Source of the DNA: Salinisphaera aquimarina
Lineage (GTDB): Bacteria; Pseudomonadota; Gammaproteobacteria; Nevskiales; Salinisphaeraceae
Direction of reading: 5' to 3'
Assembly (NCBI RefSeq): GCF_042643355.1
Contig: NZ_JBHRSS010000003.1
Span: 558,001-622,000 of the forward strand
Length of the DNA: 64,000 nucleotides
Shown here: piece by piece, positions 49,896 through 58,848 of the stretch
How positions within the stretch are numbered: the stretch's first letter is position 1
Layout: each line of letters opens with the position of its first letter
Position numbers and translations under genes: made by a program
The notes under the pieces: generated by a model
Seen by the model: only the letters and a program-made list of their open reading frames with translations
What the model was told of the DNA's origin: nothing
The model's database searches: none

Positions 49896-50789
49896 ATGGC
49901 TAATATGTCTCGTTCCGTCGTGTCCCGGCTCGCACCGATCGCGCTGCTGGTCGTGGCCATCGCCTGCATCCAGAGCGGCGCCTCGCTTGCGGCGACCCTG
50001 TTTCCGGTCATAGGCGCGGCAACGACGACATCGATGCGGCTGATCCTTGCCGCCGTGCTGCTCCTGCTGATCTTTCGTCCGTGGCGCCGACCGGTCGCGC
50101 GTGGTGACTGGACCAACATCGTGATCTACGGCGTCGCCCTGGGCACGATGAATTTCCTGTTCTACCAGGCTCTGCAAAGCATACCGCTTGGCATTGCCGT
50201 TGCGCTCGAATTCACCGGCCCGTTGACGGTCGCCCTGCTGTCGTCCAAGCGCAAACTCGATCTGCTATGGGTCGCCCTGGCGATCGGCGGACTGTTCGTG
50301 CTGCTATGGCCGGACAACTCGACGAGTGGCGCCCTCGATATCTACGGCATCGCCTGCGCGCTCGGCGCCGGCGGCTGCTGGGCACTGTATATCCTGTTCG
50401 GCCAGAAGGCCGGCGCGGTCAACGGCATGCAGAGCGCGGTGCTCGGAATCACCATCGCCGCGCTGGTCATCGCCCCGATCGGGCTGATCGGCGCCAGTAC
50501 TGCGATCTTTCGGCCCGAAGTGCTGTTGCTGGCGCTGGCCGTAGCGATCCTGTCGACCGCACTGCCCTACACGCTGGAAATGTTCGCCCTGCCGCGCCTG
50601 CCCACGCAGACGTTCGGCACGCTCATGAGCATGGAGCCGGCCTTCGGCGCGCTGTCGGGCCTGTTGTTCCTGGGGCAGACGCTCGGCCTGCTGCAGTGGC
50701 TGGCGATTGCCGCCGTGATCGTGGCCTCGGTCGGCACCACCCTGACCGGTGAATCCGCCGACACGCTCGAGGCGCCTTATCCGGACTGA
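49896..50789 (+). CDS. EamA-family exporter, RhtA-like
   Basis: 297 residues. RhtA (threonine/homoserine exporter) pattern: ALLVVAIACIQSGASLAATL, FPVIGAATTTSMRLILAA, LGIAVALEFTGPLTVALLSS, and the C-terminal TFGTLMSMEPAFGALSGLLF. Ten membrane helices. The frame opens at 49692, but ATG 49896 matches the family start. Its divergent XRE-cupin neighbour probably senses the exported amino acid or a relative. Confidence 0.87.
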   Translation: MANMSRSVVSRLAPIALLVVAIACIQSGASLAATLFPVIGAATTTSMRLILAAVLLLLIFRPWRRPVARGDWTNIVIYGVALGTMNFLFYQALQSIPLGIAVALEFTGPLTVALLSSKRKLDLLWVALAIGGLFVLLWPDNSTSGALDIYGIACALGAGGCWALYILFGQKAGAVNGMQSAVLGITIAALVIAPIGLIGASTAIFRPEVLLLALAVAILSTALPYTLEMFALPRLPTQTFGTLMSMEPAFGALSGLLFLGQTLGLLQWLAIAAVIVASVGTTLTGESADTLEAPYPD

Positions 50790-50878
50790 GATGCGCCCGA
50801 ACTGAAATAGCAATCGGCGGGGGCGGATCGTACTATTGAAACCCTGGGAGCCTGCCGGACCGGCCGATACCGCGCGCG

Positions 50879-51361
50879 ATGAACAGCACACTCAAAAAAT
50901 ATCTGCCGCTCCTCGTCGTTGCGATCGCGGCGTTTCTCGGCGCCGAACAGTTCGGGCTATCCGACAACAGTTCTGCCGATCGGGCCACGTCAAGACCGTC
51001 CGCGCCCAGCACGCGCAGCGGCAATGACGCCGACGCGGCCATCGCCAAGGCTTACCGTGCCAAGGCGCACGATGTACGCGTTCGTGGCGAAGGTCGGGTG
51101 AGCGCCGTGCTGCAGGACGACACCCGGGGCAGCCGCCATCAGCGTTTCATCCTGCGACTTGCCTCCGGCAATACCGTTCTGGTCGCGCACAACATCGATC
51201 TGGCGCCGCGTATTCCGTCCCTGCGCAAGGGCGACACGGTAGGCTTCAACGGCATCTATGAATACAACGAACGCGGCGGCGTCGTGCACTGGACCCACCG
51301 CGACCCGGGCGGCCGCCACGCCGGCGGCTGGCTCGAGCACGCCGGCCAGCGCTACCAATAG
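50879..51361 (+). CDS. DUF3465-family protein
   Basis: 160 residues. N-terminal membrane anchor or signal (YLPLLVVAIAAFLGAEQFG), a Ser/Thr/Arg-rich linker, then the DUF3465 domain: GEGRVSAVLQDDTRGSRHQR, TVLVAHNIDLAPRIPSL, YNERGGVVHWTHRDPGGRHA. The family keeps an invariant VHWTHxDP(G)xxH stretch and has no known function; an OB-fold-like nucleic-acid or sugar binder is one idea. It ends 30 bp before a convergent LysR gene. Confidence 0.85.
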   Translation: MNSTLKKYLPLLVVAIAAFLGAEQFGLSDNSSADRATSRPSAPSTRSGNDADAAIAKAYRAKAHDVRVRGEGRVSAVLQDDTRGSRHQRFILRLASGNTVLVAHNIDLAPRIPSLRKGDTVGFNGIYEYNERGGVVHWTHRDPGGRHAGGWLEHAGQRYQ

Positions 51362-51390
51362 CGAGCCATGCCGATTCGGCCCGGTAGCGC

Positions 51391-52341
51391 TCAGCGCTGG
51401 GGCGGCTCGGCCCAGCGATCCCAGGGCGGTATCTCGCCGACACAGTCGAACAGATAGTCCATGAACAGGCTCACGGTGCGCGAACGCAGGCGCTTGCCGG
51501 GGGCGACGACGTGGATCGTCTGCGGCTGCGGGGTGATTTCCTTGTCCCAGTCCGGCAACAACGGTTGCAGCGTTCCCGCTGCCAGTTCCGCGCCGATCAG
51601 CCAGCTGGGAAACAGCACGATGCCCTGACCGAGCAGGGCCGCGCTGACCAGGCTTTCCGCGTCATTGCTGGACAGCGTGCCCGGCACGCTCATGGGCTCA
51701 TGCGCACCAGCGTCGCCGCGACGAAAGAACCAGCGCTGGCGGCCGAATTCGCCGTGGTAGACGAGACAGTCGTGCCCGCGCAGTGCGGTCGGCGTATCGG
51801 GCGTGCCGCGGCGCTGCAGATAGGCCGGCGCGGCGGCGAGCACATAGTGCATGGACGCCAGACGGCGGGCGACCAGCCCCGAGTCGGCCAGCGTGCCGAT
51901 ACGAAACGTGATGTCACTGCCTTCGCGTACCGGGTCGGTGAAGGTATCGGTGAGCAGCAGCTCGGCATGGATCGCCGGATAGCGCGCCTGCCAGCGCGAC
52001 AGCAGCGGCACGATCTGGCGGCGCATGAATGCCACCGGCCCGTTGATGCGCAATGTGCCGCCAGGCTGCGCGCCGCGATCACCCAGCGCCTCGGTGGCCA
52101 GGTCCAGGCGTTCGAGCGCCTCGCGCACCTCGTCGTAATAGCGCTCGCCCGCGTCGGTAAGACTCACCGCGCGGGTATGCCGATACAGCAGCCGCTGGCC
52201 GAGTGTCTTTTCCAGCGTCGCGATCTGTCGCGACACCGACGAGACCGCCAGCTGGAAGTGGTGGGCGGTTGCCGTGAAGCTGCCGGTCGCGGCCACCCGC
52301 TCGAACAGGCGCAGGGCGTTCAAATCGGGCGACTTGCTCAT
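51391..52341 (-). CDS. LysR-family transcriptional regulator
   Basis: 316 residues. HTH: PDLNALRLFERVAATGSFTA, HFQLAVSSVSRQIATLEKTL, GQRLLYRHTRAVSLTDAGE. The effector domain has GGTLRINGPVAFMRRQIVPL, the CrgA/DsdC-like subgroup. It is divergent from the PRISE-type reductase gene with an 89-bp AT-rich spacer, so it likely senses the reductase's substrate or a related enal. Confidence 0.87.
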   Translation of the reverse strand: MSKSPDLNALRLFERVAATGSFTATAHHFQLAVSSVSRQIATLEKTLGQRLLYRHTRAVSLTDAGERYYDEVREALERLDLATEALGDRGAQPGGTLRINGPVAFMRRQIVPLLSRWQARYPAIHAELLLTDTFTDPVREGSDITFRIGTLADSGLVARRLASMHYVLAAAPAYLQRRGTPDTPTALRGHDCLVYHGEFGRQRWFFRRGDAGAHEPMSVPGTLSSNDAESLVSAALLGQGIVLFPSWLIGAELAAGTLQPLLPDWDKEITPQPQTIHVVAPGKRLRSRTVSLFMDYLFDCVGEIPPWDRWAEPPQR

Positions 52342-52343
52342 AT

Positions 52344-52360
52344 TGCAATAAAGTTTTGCA
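52344..52360. promoter_or_regulatory. LysR-type operator candidate
   Basis: TGCAA-N7-TTGCA inverted repeat in the LysR/PRISE divergent spacer, directly before the LysR start codon. The surrounding 40 bases are AT-rich and could hold both promoters. Confidence 0.4.
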
Positions 52361-52430
52361 TTTATATCTATTTTAACAACATGCGCACACGCGCATGCTG
52401 CGCTTCATCATTCGATAGCAAAGAAACCCC

Positions 52431-53489
52431 ATGCGTAAAGGCACTGCCCTCGTCGTCGGCGCCACCGGCCTCACCGGCGGCAATCTCGCCAGCGTCCTCG
52501 TCGCCAACGGCTGGACGGTCTACGGCCTGTCGCGCCGTCCGGCGAATCAGGACGGCGTCATTCCGGTACAGACCGACCTGCTCGACGCCGATGCGACCCG
52601 CACCGCGCTGACCGGCCTGCCGATCAGTCACGTGTTCTTCTGCACCTGGACCCGTCGCAACAGCGAAGCCGAGAACGTCGAAGCCAACGGCGCGATGATG
52701 AACAATCTGTTCGCCGCGCTCGACGCCGACACCCTCGTGCACGGCTCGCTGGTCACCGGCACCAAGCAGTACCTGGGCTCGTTCGAGAGCTACGGCAGCG
52801 GCACCGCCGAGACGCCCTTTCGCGAATCCGAGCCGCGCGTGCCCGGGCCCAACTTCTACTACACGCTGGAAGACATCCTCATCGAGGCCGCCGAGCGCCA
52901 CGGCTTCGCCTGGAACGTTCATCGTCCGCATACACTCATCGGCAGCGCCCGCAGCAACGTCATGAACATGGGCGTGACGATCGCGGTCTATGCCTCGATA
53001 TGCCGCGCCAGCGGCCGCCCCTTCGTCTTCCCGGGGTCGACGACGCAATGGAACGCGCTCACCGACATGACCGATGCGCTGCTGCTGGGACGTCAGATGG
53101 AATGGGCCGCCCTCGCGCCCGGCGCACGGAATCAGGCCTTCAACACGGTCAACGGCGATGTCTTTCGCTGGCGCCGGATGTGGCGTGAGATCGGTGACTA
53201 CTTCGAGCTGGAAGTTGCCGACTGCCCGGACACCCCGCAGCCGCTGGCCGAGCAGATGCAGGGCGTGGAAGCCGAATGGACGAAGATCGCTGCCGAGCGC
53301 GGCCTCGTCGAGAATAACGTCAACGCGCTGGCTTCGTGGTGGCACACCGACGCCGACCTGGGCCGCGAGCTGGAATGCGTCAACGACCTGAGCAAGTGCC
53401 GCGACTACGGTTTCGACGATTTCCGTGAAACCCGGGCCGCGTTCCTCGATCTGTTTGCACGCCTGCGCGCCGAGAAGATCATTCCCTGA
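52431..53489 (+). CDS. PRISE-type reductase (progesterone 5-beta-reductase/iridoid-synthase-like SDR)
   Basis: 352 residues. NADPH loop GATGLTG at residues 10-16. The catalytic pair of the plant PRISE enzymes is present: Lys112 in TGTKQYLG and Tyr143/Tyr144 in NFYYTLEDIL. Further family motifs: FFCTWTRRNSEAEN, WNVHRPHTLIGSARSN. PRISE enzymes are 1,4-reductases of enals and enones. The bacterial physiological substrate is unknown. The divergent LysR gene suggests inducible expression. Start ATG 52431. Confidence 0.88.
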   Translation: MRKGTALVVGATGLTGGNLASVLVANGWTVYGLSRRPANQDGVIPVQTDLLDADATRTALTGLPISHVFFCTWTRRNSEAENVEANGAMMNNLFAALDADTLVHGSLVTGTKQYLGSFESYGSGTAETPFRESEPRVPGPNFYYTLEDILIEAAERHGFAWNVHRPHTLIGSARSNVMNMGVTIAVYASICRASGRPFVFPGSTTQWNALTDMTDALLLGRQMEWAALAPGARNQAFNTVNGDVFRWRRMWREIGDYFELEVADCPDTPQPLAEQMQGVEAEWTKIAAERGLVENNVNALASWWHTDADLGRELECVNDLSKCRDYGFDDFRETRAAFLDLFARLRAEKIIP

Positions 53490-53550
53490 GGATCACGCGC
53501 TGCGGCATATGTTCCGCTGCGGGCGCGGTGTGGTCCGAAGCGGAACTGCG

Positions 53551-54249
53551 CTATACGCCCAGATACTGGTGCAGTATCTCCGGCTTGTCGCGAAGATCGT
53601 CCGGCGTGCCTTCGTAGACCACATGGCCGTTGTTGAGGATATAGGCGCGGTGAGAGAACTTGAGCGCCGCATAGACATTCTGCTCGACCACGACAATGGT
53701 CTGACCCTCGGCGGCGATACGCTCGCATACCGCCATCAGGTTCTGCACGATCACCGGTGCCAGGCCTTCAAAGGGCTCGTCCAGCAGAATGATCTCCGGC
53801 TTGCGAACCAGGGCCCGCGCAATCGCCAGCATCTGCTGCTCGCCACCGGACAGCGTCTTGCCGCCACTACGCCGGCGTTCCTCGAGCCGGGGAAACATCT
53901 CGTAGATCTTGCTCAGCGGCTCGGCGTCGGTCACCGAAAACGCCGCCAGCTTGAGATTTTCCTCGACCGTCAACGCGCCGAATATGCGCCGCTCCTCGGG
54001 CACCAGTTGCAGCCCGCGCCGGGCCACCTCGAAGGCCGGGCGTCCACACACTTCGTGATCACCCAGCCGGATACTGCCGCTACGCGGCTTGAGCGCGCCG
54101 GCGATGGATTCCAGCGTCGTGGTCTTGCCGGCCCCGTTGCGCCCGAGCAGCGCGACCACTTCGCCGCGCTCGACGTTCATGCTCACGTCGAACAGAACAT
54201 GCGAATCGCCGTAGTAGCTGTTGAGCTTGTCGACCTGGAGCAGGCTCAT
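53551..54249 (-). CDS. livF: Branched-chain amino-acid-type ABC transporter ATP-binding protein LivF
   Basis: 232 residues. Walker A GRNGAGKTT at residues 36-44, Q-loop region RGLQLVPEERRIFG, signature LSGGEQQM, Walker B ILLDEPFEGLAP, and the switch His region. The LVPEERRIFGALTVEENL stretch is the LivF/UrtE signature. It powers uptake with the fused LivM-LivG protein. ATGA overlap (4 bp) with the upstream gene. The substrate of the whole system is not fixed by sequence. Confidence 0.92.
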   Translation of the reverse strand: MSLLQVDKLNSYYGDSHVLFDVSMNVERGEVVALLGRNGAGKTTTLESIAGALKPRSGSIRLGDHEVCGRPAFEVARRGLQLVPEERRIFGALTVEENLKLAAFSVTDAEPLSKIYEMFPRLEERRRSGGKTLSGGEQQMLAIARALVRKPEIILLDEPFEGLAPVIVQNLMAVCERIAAEGQTIVVVEQNVYAALKFSHRAYILNNGHVVYEGTPDDLRDKPEILHQYLGV

Positions 54250-56099
54250 GCTTCCACCCCGCCCAGATAGGCTTCCTGAACCTTGGGATGGGCGCGAATC
54301 TCTCCCGGCGGGCCTTCGACCAGCAGCTGCCCCTCGACCAGGACGCTGATGCTGTCGGCGAGTTCGAACACGGCGTCCATGTCGTGCTCCACGACAATCA
54401 CGGTACGCCCCCTGCGCAGCGACTTGATCAACGCTACCGTGCTTGCGCGCTCCTCCGGCCCCATGCCGGCCAGCGGTTCATCCAGCAGCAGCAGCTTGGG
54501 CTGGGTCGCCAGCGCCAGGCCGATCTCGACCCGGCGTTTCTCGCCATAGGCCAGATGCGAGACCGGCGTATCGGCGCGATGGCTGAGGCCCACTTGCGCG
54601 AGTGTTTCCTCGATACTCGCATCGAGACCGGAGACGCGCTCGGCGCGGCGGATCATGTCGAGCTTGAAACGTCCGCGTGACTTGCCGAGACAGGGAATCA
54701 TCAGATTCTCTCGCACGGTCAGCCGGTCGAACAGCTGGTTGATCTGAAAGCTGGTGCTCATGCCCATCTGGCAGACGCGCGTGACCCCGACCCCGGTGAT
54801 GTCCTCGCCATCGAAATGAATCGTACCCGCGCTGGGCGCCATGACCCCGGCGAGCATCTTGAAGAACGTGCTCTTGCCGGCCCCATTGGGCCCGATCAGC
54901 GCGCGCATCTCGAATTCCCGAACCGAGAAATCCACGTCGCTGTTGGCGGCCAGTCCACCGAAGTGCTTGCTCACCCCGCGGGCCTCGAGAATCACCGGCC
55001 CGTATTCCGGAATCGGCGCCTTGCTGGCACGATCGGCGGGTTCGACCGCGCTCGCAGGGGCCTCCGCTTCGCCTTCATCGCTGGTGCGCGAGGCCGCGCG
55101 GCGCCAGTGGATGAAGCGGCGTGCTTCACCCAGCAGACCGGTGGGCAGGAAAGTGATCAGCAGCACGAAGATCACGCCCAGCACCAGCTTCCAGCTCTGC
55201 CCCAGGCCAAAGGAATGCTGCAGCAGATCCTGCAGATACAGCCAGACACCCGCCCCGACCAGCGGCCCCAGCAACGCACTCGCACCGCCGATCACGGTCT
55301 GGATCAGCAGTTGCGCCGAGCTTTCGAAGGCGAACGCGCCGGGCGGCATGTAGTTCTGAAAGATACCCAACAGCCCCCCGGCCAGGCCACCATAGGCGGC
55401 CGACAATACGATGGCGACCAGCTTGTAGAGATGGGTGGCGTTACCCGTGGCCTTGGCCCGCTCCTCATTGTCGCGCACCGCCATCATCATGCGCCCGACC
55501 GGCGAGGCCACCACGCGTCGCGCCAGCAGATAACCCAGAAAGAACAGCACCGCCACGAAGTAGTACATGCCGATACTGGACTGAATCGTGTAACTGCCGA
55601 TCAGCGGTACCGGCACGCCTGCCATGCCGTTTTCGCCGCCGGTATAGGCCGACAGCGTGGAATAATCCAGGTGGAAGAACATCTCGCCGAACGCCAGCGT
55701 GATCATGGCGAAGTAGATGCCCTTGCGGCGCTCCACCAGCAGGCCGATGCCGAGCCCGATGATCGCGGATGCCACGGTGCCGATCAGCAGTGCCAGCAGC
55801 GTCTGATGGATCACGCCGTTGGTAAGCAGATAAGCCGCAATGAAACCGCCCGAGCCGTAGAACGCCGCCTGGCCCAGCGACAACAGGCCGGTAAAGCCGA
55901 ACAGGATGGCAAAACCCAGCCCGAACAACCCCCAGATCAGGCTGCGCGTCATCACGTCCATGCTCATGCTGATCAGCGGCAGCACGAACGGCGCCGCGAG
56001 CAGGCCAGCCAGCACCGCCGCTTCGACCGCGAGATGACCCCAGTTACGCTGTTTGCGCGATGCGGCGGGCGCAGTCGTCGCGCGAGCCGAGGCCGTCAT
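54246..56099 (-). CDS. LivM-LivG fusion: ABC permease joined to ATP-binding domain
   Basis: 617 residues. Residues ~20-340 form a LivM-type permease with about ten helices (LGFAILFGFTGLLSLGQAAF, YFAMITLAFGEMFFHLDYST). A hydrophilic Ala/Glu/Ser-rich linker follows (~340-370). Residues ~370-617 form a LivG ATPase: Walker A GPNGAGKST near 402-410, signature LAYGEKRRVEIGLALAT and Walker B LLLLDEPLAGM. LivM and LivG are normally separate proteins, so one polypeptide brings together permease and motor. Overlaps livF and livH by 4 bp each. Confidence 0.93.
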   Translation of the reverse strand: MTASARATTAPAASRKQRNWGHLAVEAAVLAGLLAAPFVLPLISMSMDVMTRSLIWGLFGLGFAILFGFTGLLSLGQAAFYGSGGFIAAYLLTNGVIHQTLLALLIGTVASAIIGLGIGLLVERRKGIYFAMITLAFGEMFFHLDYSTLSAYTGGENGMAGVPVPLIGSYTIQSSIGMYYFVAVLFFLGYLLARRVVASPVGRMMMAVRDNEERAKATGNATHLYKLVAIVLSAAYGGLAGGLLGIFQNYMPPGAFAFESSAQLLIQTVIGGASALLGPLVGAGVWLYLQDLLQHSFGLGQSWKLVLGVIFVLLITFLPTGLLGEARRFIHWRRAASRTSDEGEAEAPASAVEPADRASKAPIPEYGPVILEARGVSKHFGGLAANSDVDFSVREFEMRALIGPNGAGKSTFFKMLAGVMAPSAGTIHFDGEDITGVGVTRVCQMGMSTSFQINQLFDRLTVRENLMIPCLGKSRGRFKLDMIRRAERVSGLDASIEETLAQVGLSHRADTPVSHLAYGEKRRVEIGLALATQPKLLLLDEPLAGMGPEERASTVALIKSLRRGRTVIVVEHDMDAVFELADSISVLVEGQLLVEGPPGEIRAHPKVQEAYLGGVEA

Positions 56100-57001
56100 A
56101 CCCGCCCCGCCTGTCCGAACAGGCCACGCGGACGGAAGATGAGGATCAGCGCCATCGCCACATAGAGCATGACTTCAGACAGGGATGGATAGAACAGTGA
56201 GGTCAGGGTCATGATCTCGCCGGCAAGCAGCCCGCCGACGATGGCGCCCGGGAACGACCCCACGCCACCCAACACCACGACCACGAACGAGAACACCAGA
56301 AACTTCTCGCCACCATCCGGCGTGGGCGCCGTGATCGGGCCGTTGATGACCCCGGCCAGGCCGGCCGCCATCGCGCCGATGGCGAAGACCACGAAGAATG
56401 CCCGGAAGACATTGACGCCCAGCAGGCTGACCATGCCCGAGTCCTCGATGCCGGCACGCACCACGAGGCCGAGTTTGGTCCGATAAAGCACCAGATAGAA
56501 GATCAGCAGAATCACCGCGGAGATCGCGATCGTCTCTATCTTGTAGAGCGGGAACGGATACTCGAGGAAACCCAGCTGCGACGCACCCTGGCCCCAACTG
56601 GGCGTGGGCATGTTCTGACTGGTGCCGCCGAAGAAGGTACGGATCGACTCGACGATGATAATGCCCAGACCAAAGGTGACGATGATCTGGTCCTCGTCGG
56701 GCCGCTTGTAGTAGTAGCGAATGATGCAGCGCTCGAGCACCAGGCCGATGAACAGGGTGCACAGTGCACCCGCGGCAATGGCGGACAGGAACGAGCCGGT
56801 GGCCTGATACGCCACGTAACCGGCATACCCGCCCAGGGTATAGAGCGCGCCGTGTGCGACGTTCAACACGCCGAGCGTGCCGTACACAATCGTCAGACCG
56901 GTGCTGATCAGCGCGAGCAACATGCCCTGCTGCAGACCGTTGAACATCTGCGCTTCCACCAGCCCCCAGGGCGGCAGGCTGTTTATGAAATCGGTGAGCA
57001 T
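56096..57001 (-). CDS. livH: Branched-chain amino-acid-type ABC permease LivH
   Basis: 301 residues, about eight membrane helices. LivH hallmarks: FNGLQQGMLLALISTGLTIV, YGTLGVLNVAHGALYTLGGY, and VRAGIEDSGMVSLLGVNV. It forms the heterodimeric channel with the LivM part of the fusion. ATG at 57001. The binding-protein gene ends 104 bp upstream, with a hairpin in between. Confidence 0.93.
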   Translation of the reverse strand: MLTDFINSLPPWGLVEAQMFNGLQQGMLLALISTGLTIVYGTLGVLNVAHGALYTLGGYAGYVAYQATGSFLSAIAAGALCTLFIGLVLERCIIRYYYKRPDEDQIIVTFGLGIIIVESIRTFFGGTSQNMPTPSWGQGASQLGFLEYPFPLYKIETIAISAVILLIFYLVLYRTKLGLVVRAGIEDSGMVSLLGVNVFRAFFVVFAIGAMAAGLAGVINGPITAPTPDGGEKFLVFSFVVVVLGGVGSFPGAIVGGLLAGEIMTLTSLFYPSLSEVMLYVAMALILIFRPRGLFGQAGRV

Positions 57002-57052
57002 CGTATGAGGTGCTGCCTGAGCAACGGTCGTTTTCTACGGACCGGATAGACG

Positions 57053-57092
57053 AAAAGCGGAGGCTGCCGGCCGAAGCCGACAGACACTCCGC
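57053..57092 (-). terminator. Hairpin between the binding-protein gene and livH
   Basis: On the minus strand GCGGAG pairs with CTCCGC (57057-57062 and 57087-57092), with an inner CTGTCGGC/GCCGGCAG stem and TTCG loop, followed by TTTTCG. It probably ends many transcripts after the binding protein, lowering permease expression. Confidence 0.65.
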
Positions 57093-57104
57093 ACAAACCT
57101 GAAA

Positions 57105-58466
57105 TCAGGTATACGAACCCAGTTTGCAGCCCAACAGATCCGGCGGCGGCATGACGTCGTCGCCCGGCGTGAGGCTGACCAGATCGAAGTAGTCGTCACT
57201 GGAGCGCATGTCGCTCGGCTTCTTGCCGCGGATGATCGGCACGTCGTGCACGAGCTGATGATCTTCGGCGCGCATATGCACCTTGCCGAGCATGGTCTCG
57301 AGTTCCTTGCCGGCCTCATAGGCCTTGATGACCTCTTCCGGACGGAAGGTGTCGGCCCGCTCGCAGGCCTCGGCATACATGGCCGTCTGCAGATAGGCCG
57401 CCTCGGCGCCCCACTCCGGCTTGTAGCCGTTCTTCTTCTCGAACTGGGAGACGAACGACTGCGCCAGCTCGTTCTTCTCGGCCTGCGTCCACCAGAAATC
57501 GGTGACGCAGTAGATGCCCTGCATGACGTCCTCGCCCACTTCCTTGGCCAGGAACGGCGTCATGTAGGGAATGACCATGGTCATCTTGTCGAGAATACCG
57601 AAGTTCTTGGCCTGCTTGATCGAGTTGACCGCATCGGCGCCGAAGCAGATGTTGACGAACACATCCGCGCCGGAGGCGGCGGCGTTGAGCAGATAGGAGC
57701 TGAAGTCGCTGGTGCCCAGCGGAGACAGCTGCTCGGTGGCCGGCGACCAGCCGATCTGCTGGGTGAACTCCTTCATCGAGTCGCGCACGGTATGACCGTA
57801 GGTGTAGTCCGGAATCAGGTAGGCGACTTTCTTGTCCTTGCCAATTTCTTTTTCCAGCACCGGCAGCAACGCCTTGGCCGCGCTGTAACCGAACACACAG
57901 GAGCGGAAACCGTAACGCTGGCAATCCGCGCCCGTGGTGTCGTTGGAGCCGGAAATACCGGCCAGGTAGATCACCTTTTCGCGCTGGGCCAGCTTCTCGC
58001 AGGCGATGGCCACTGCAGAACTCACACTGCCCGCGGTCATGATCGCCTTGTCCTGATTGATGAAACGGGTCATGCCCTGAATCGCCAGATCCGGTTTGGA
58101 CGCGGTATCCACATTGCCGTATTTGACGCGCTTGCCGAGAATGCCTTTCTTGGAATTCGGCGAGATTGCGCGCATCAGTTCGTTGCCGTCGTTCAGATGC
58201 TCGATGGCCAACTGAAAGCCCTTGAGCATGTCGCCGCCCTGAGCGCTGTACGGGCCGGTTGTTTCACAGCCCAGACCGATGAAGCAGCTGTCCTTGGCGA
58301 CGCCAACGGGATAGTTGCCCAGCGGCGACCCGTCCGCCGCCAGTACCCGTCCCGGGAACATCGAGGTGGCGAGCACGCCACCCATCGCCATCGAGCTGCT
58401 TTTCAACAGGCCGCGCCGGCTGATCGATGTGTCGATCCAAGTCTTCTTTTTATCGCTCACGTCCAC
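57105..58466 (-). CDS. ABC substrate-binding protein, LivJ-type, with Tat signal
   Basis: 453 residues, longer than usual LivJ (~370). N-terminus SISRRGLLKSSSMAMGG: twin arginines Arg17-Arg18 in an SRRxLLK motif plus a mildly hydrophobic segment ending LAADG, a Tat export signal. The body is a periplasmic type I binding fold: IGLGCETTGPYSAQGGDMLK, AIMTAGSVSSAVAIACEKLA, YLAGISGSNDTTGADCQRYG. Tat export implies it folds before crossing the membrane. Substrate unknown. First gene of the liv cluster. Confidence 0.87.
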   Translation of the reverse strand: MDVSDKKKTWIDTSISRRGLLKSSSMAMGGVLATSMFPGRVLAADGSPLGNYPVGVAKDSCFIGLGCETTGPYSAQGGDMLKGFQLAIEHLNDGNELMRAISPNSKKGILGKRVKYGNVDTASKPDLAIQGMTRFINQDKAIMTAGSVSSAVAIACEKLAQREKVIYLAGISGSNDTTGADCQRYGFRSCVFGYSAAKALLPVLEKEIGKDKKVAYLIPDYTYGHTVRDSMKEFTQQIGWSPATEQLSPLGTSDFSSYLLNAAASGADVFVNICFGADAVNSIKQAKNFGILDKMTMVIPYMTPFLAKEVGEDVMQGIYCVTDFWWTQAEKNELAQSFVSQFEKKNGYKPEWGAEAAYLQTAMYAEACERADTFRPEEVIKAYEAGKELETMLGKVHMRAEDHQLVHDVPIIRGKKPSDMRSSDDYFDLVSLTPGDDVMPPPDLLGCKLGSYT

Positions 58467-58848
58467 TCCCCCTCGTTATCGCCTTGATTTAAGACTGCTA
58501 ATAAACTAAGTAGCGCGTGCGTTACTGGTAAATGCAACTTTAGTTGCAAGGCAATCATTCGCTCGCTGCCGGAATCGGCATGTCGGCGATATCACGACCC
58601 GGAGTCGTTTGTTTTGGTCATTTCTTGGTCACGGCCGGCCCGCGGATATTCGCCGGATATCTCATGATGCGGGCCGCCTGAGCTCATCATCGAGCGCGAT
58701 ATCCGCCCGGCCCGGCCTCTCGCCCGCTGATCGGAGCCATCCGGCCCTCGATTGGATGCGATCGCCGGCGACGCGCTCGTATTCCGAGTCCGCGTTAGAA
58801 TAGGGCATCACTTTGGGTGTGACCCACCCGATTCAAAGAGGTAACAGG
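58467..58848. promoter_or_regulatory. Divergent spacer between the liv cluster and asd, with palindrome
   Basis: 382 bp without a recognised gene. A perfect dyad TGCAACT-TT-AGTTGCA lies at 58533-58548, 67 bp before the binding-protein start, and is a good operator candidate. The right end holds AAAGAGG, the ribosome site of asd. No regulator gene is adjacent, so its binder must be encoded elsewhere. Confidence 0.5.
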
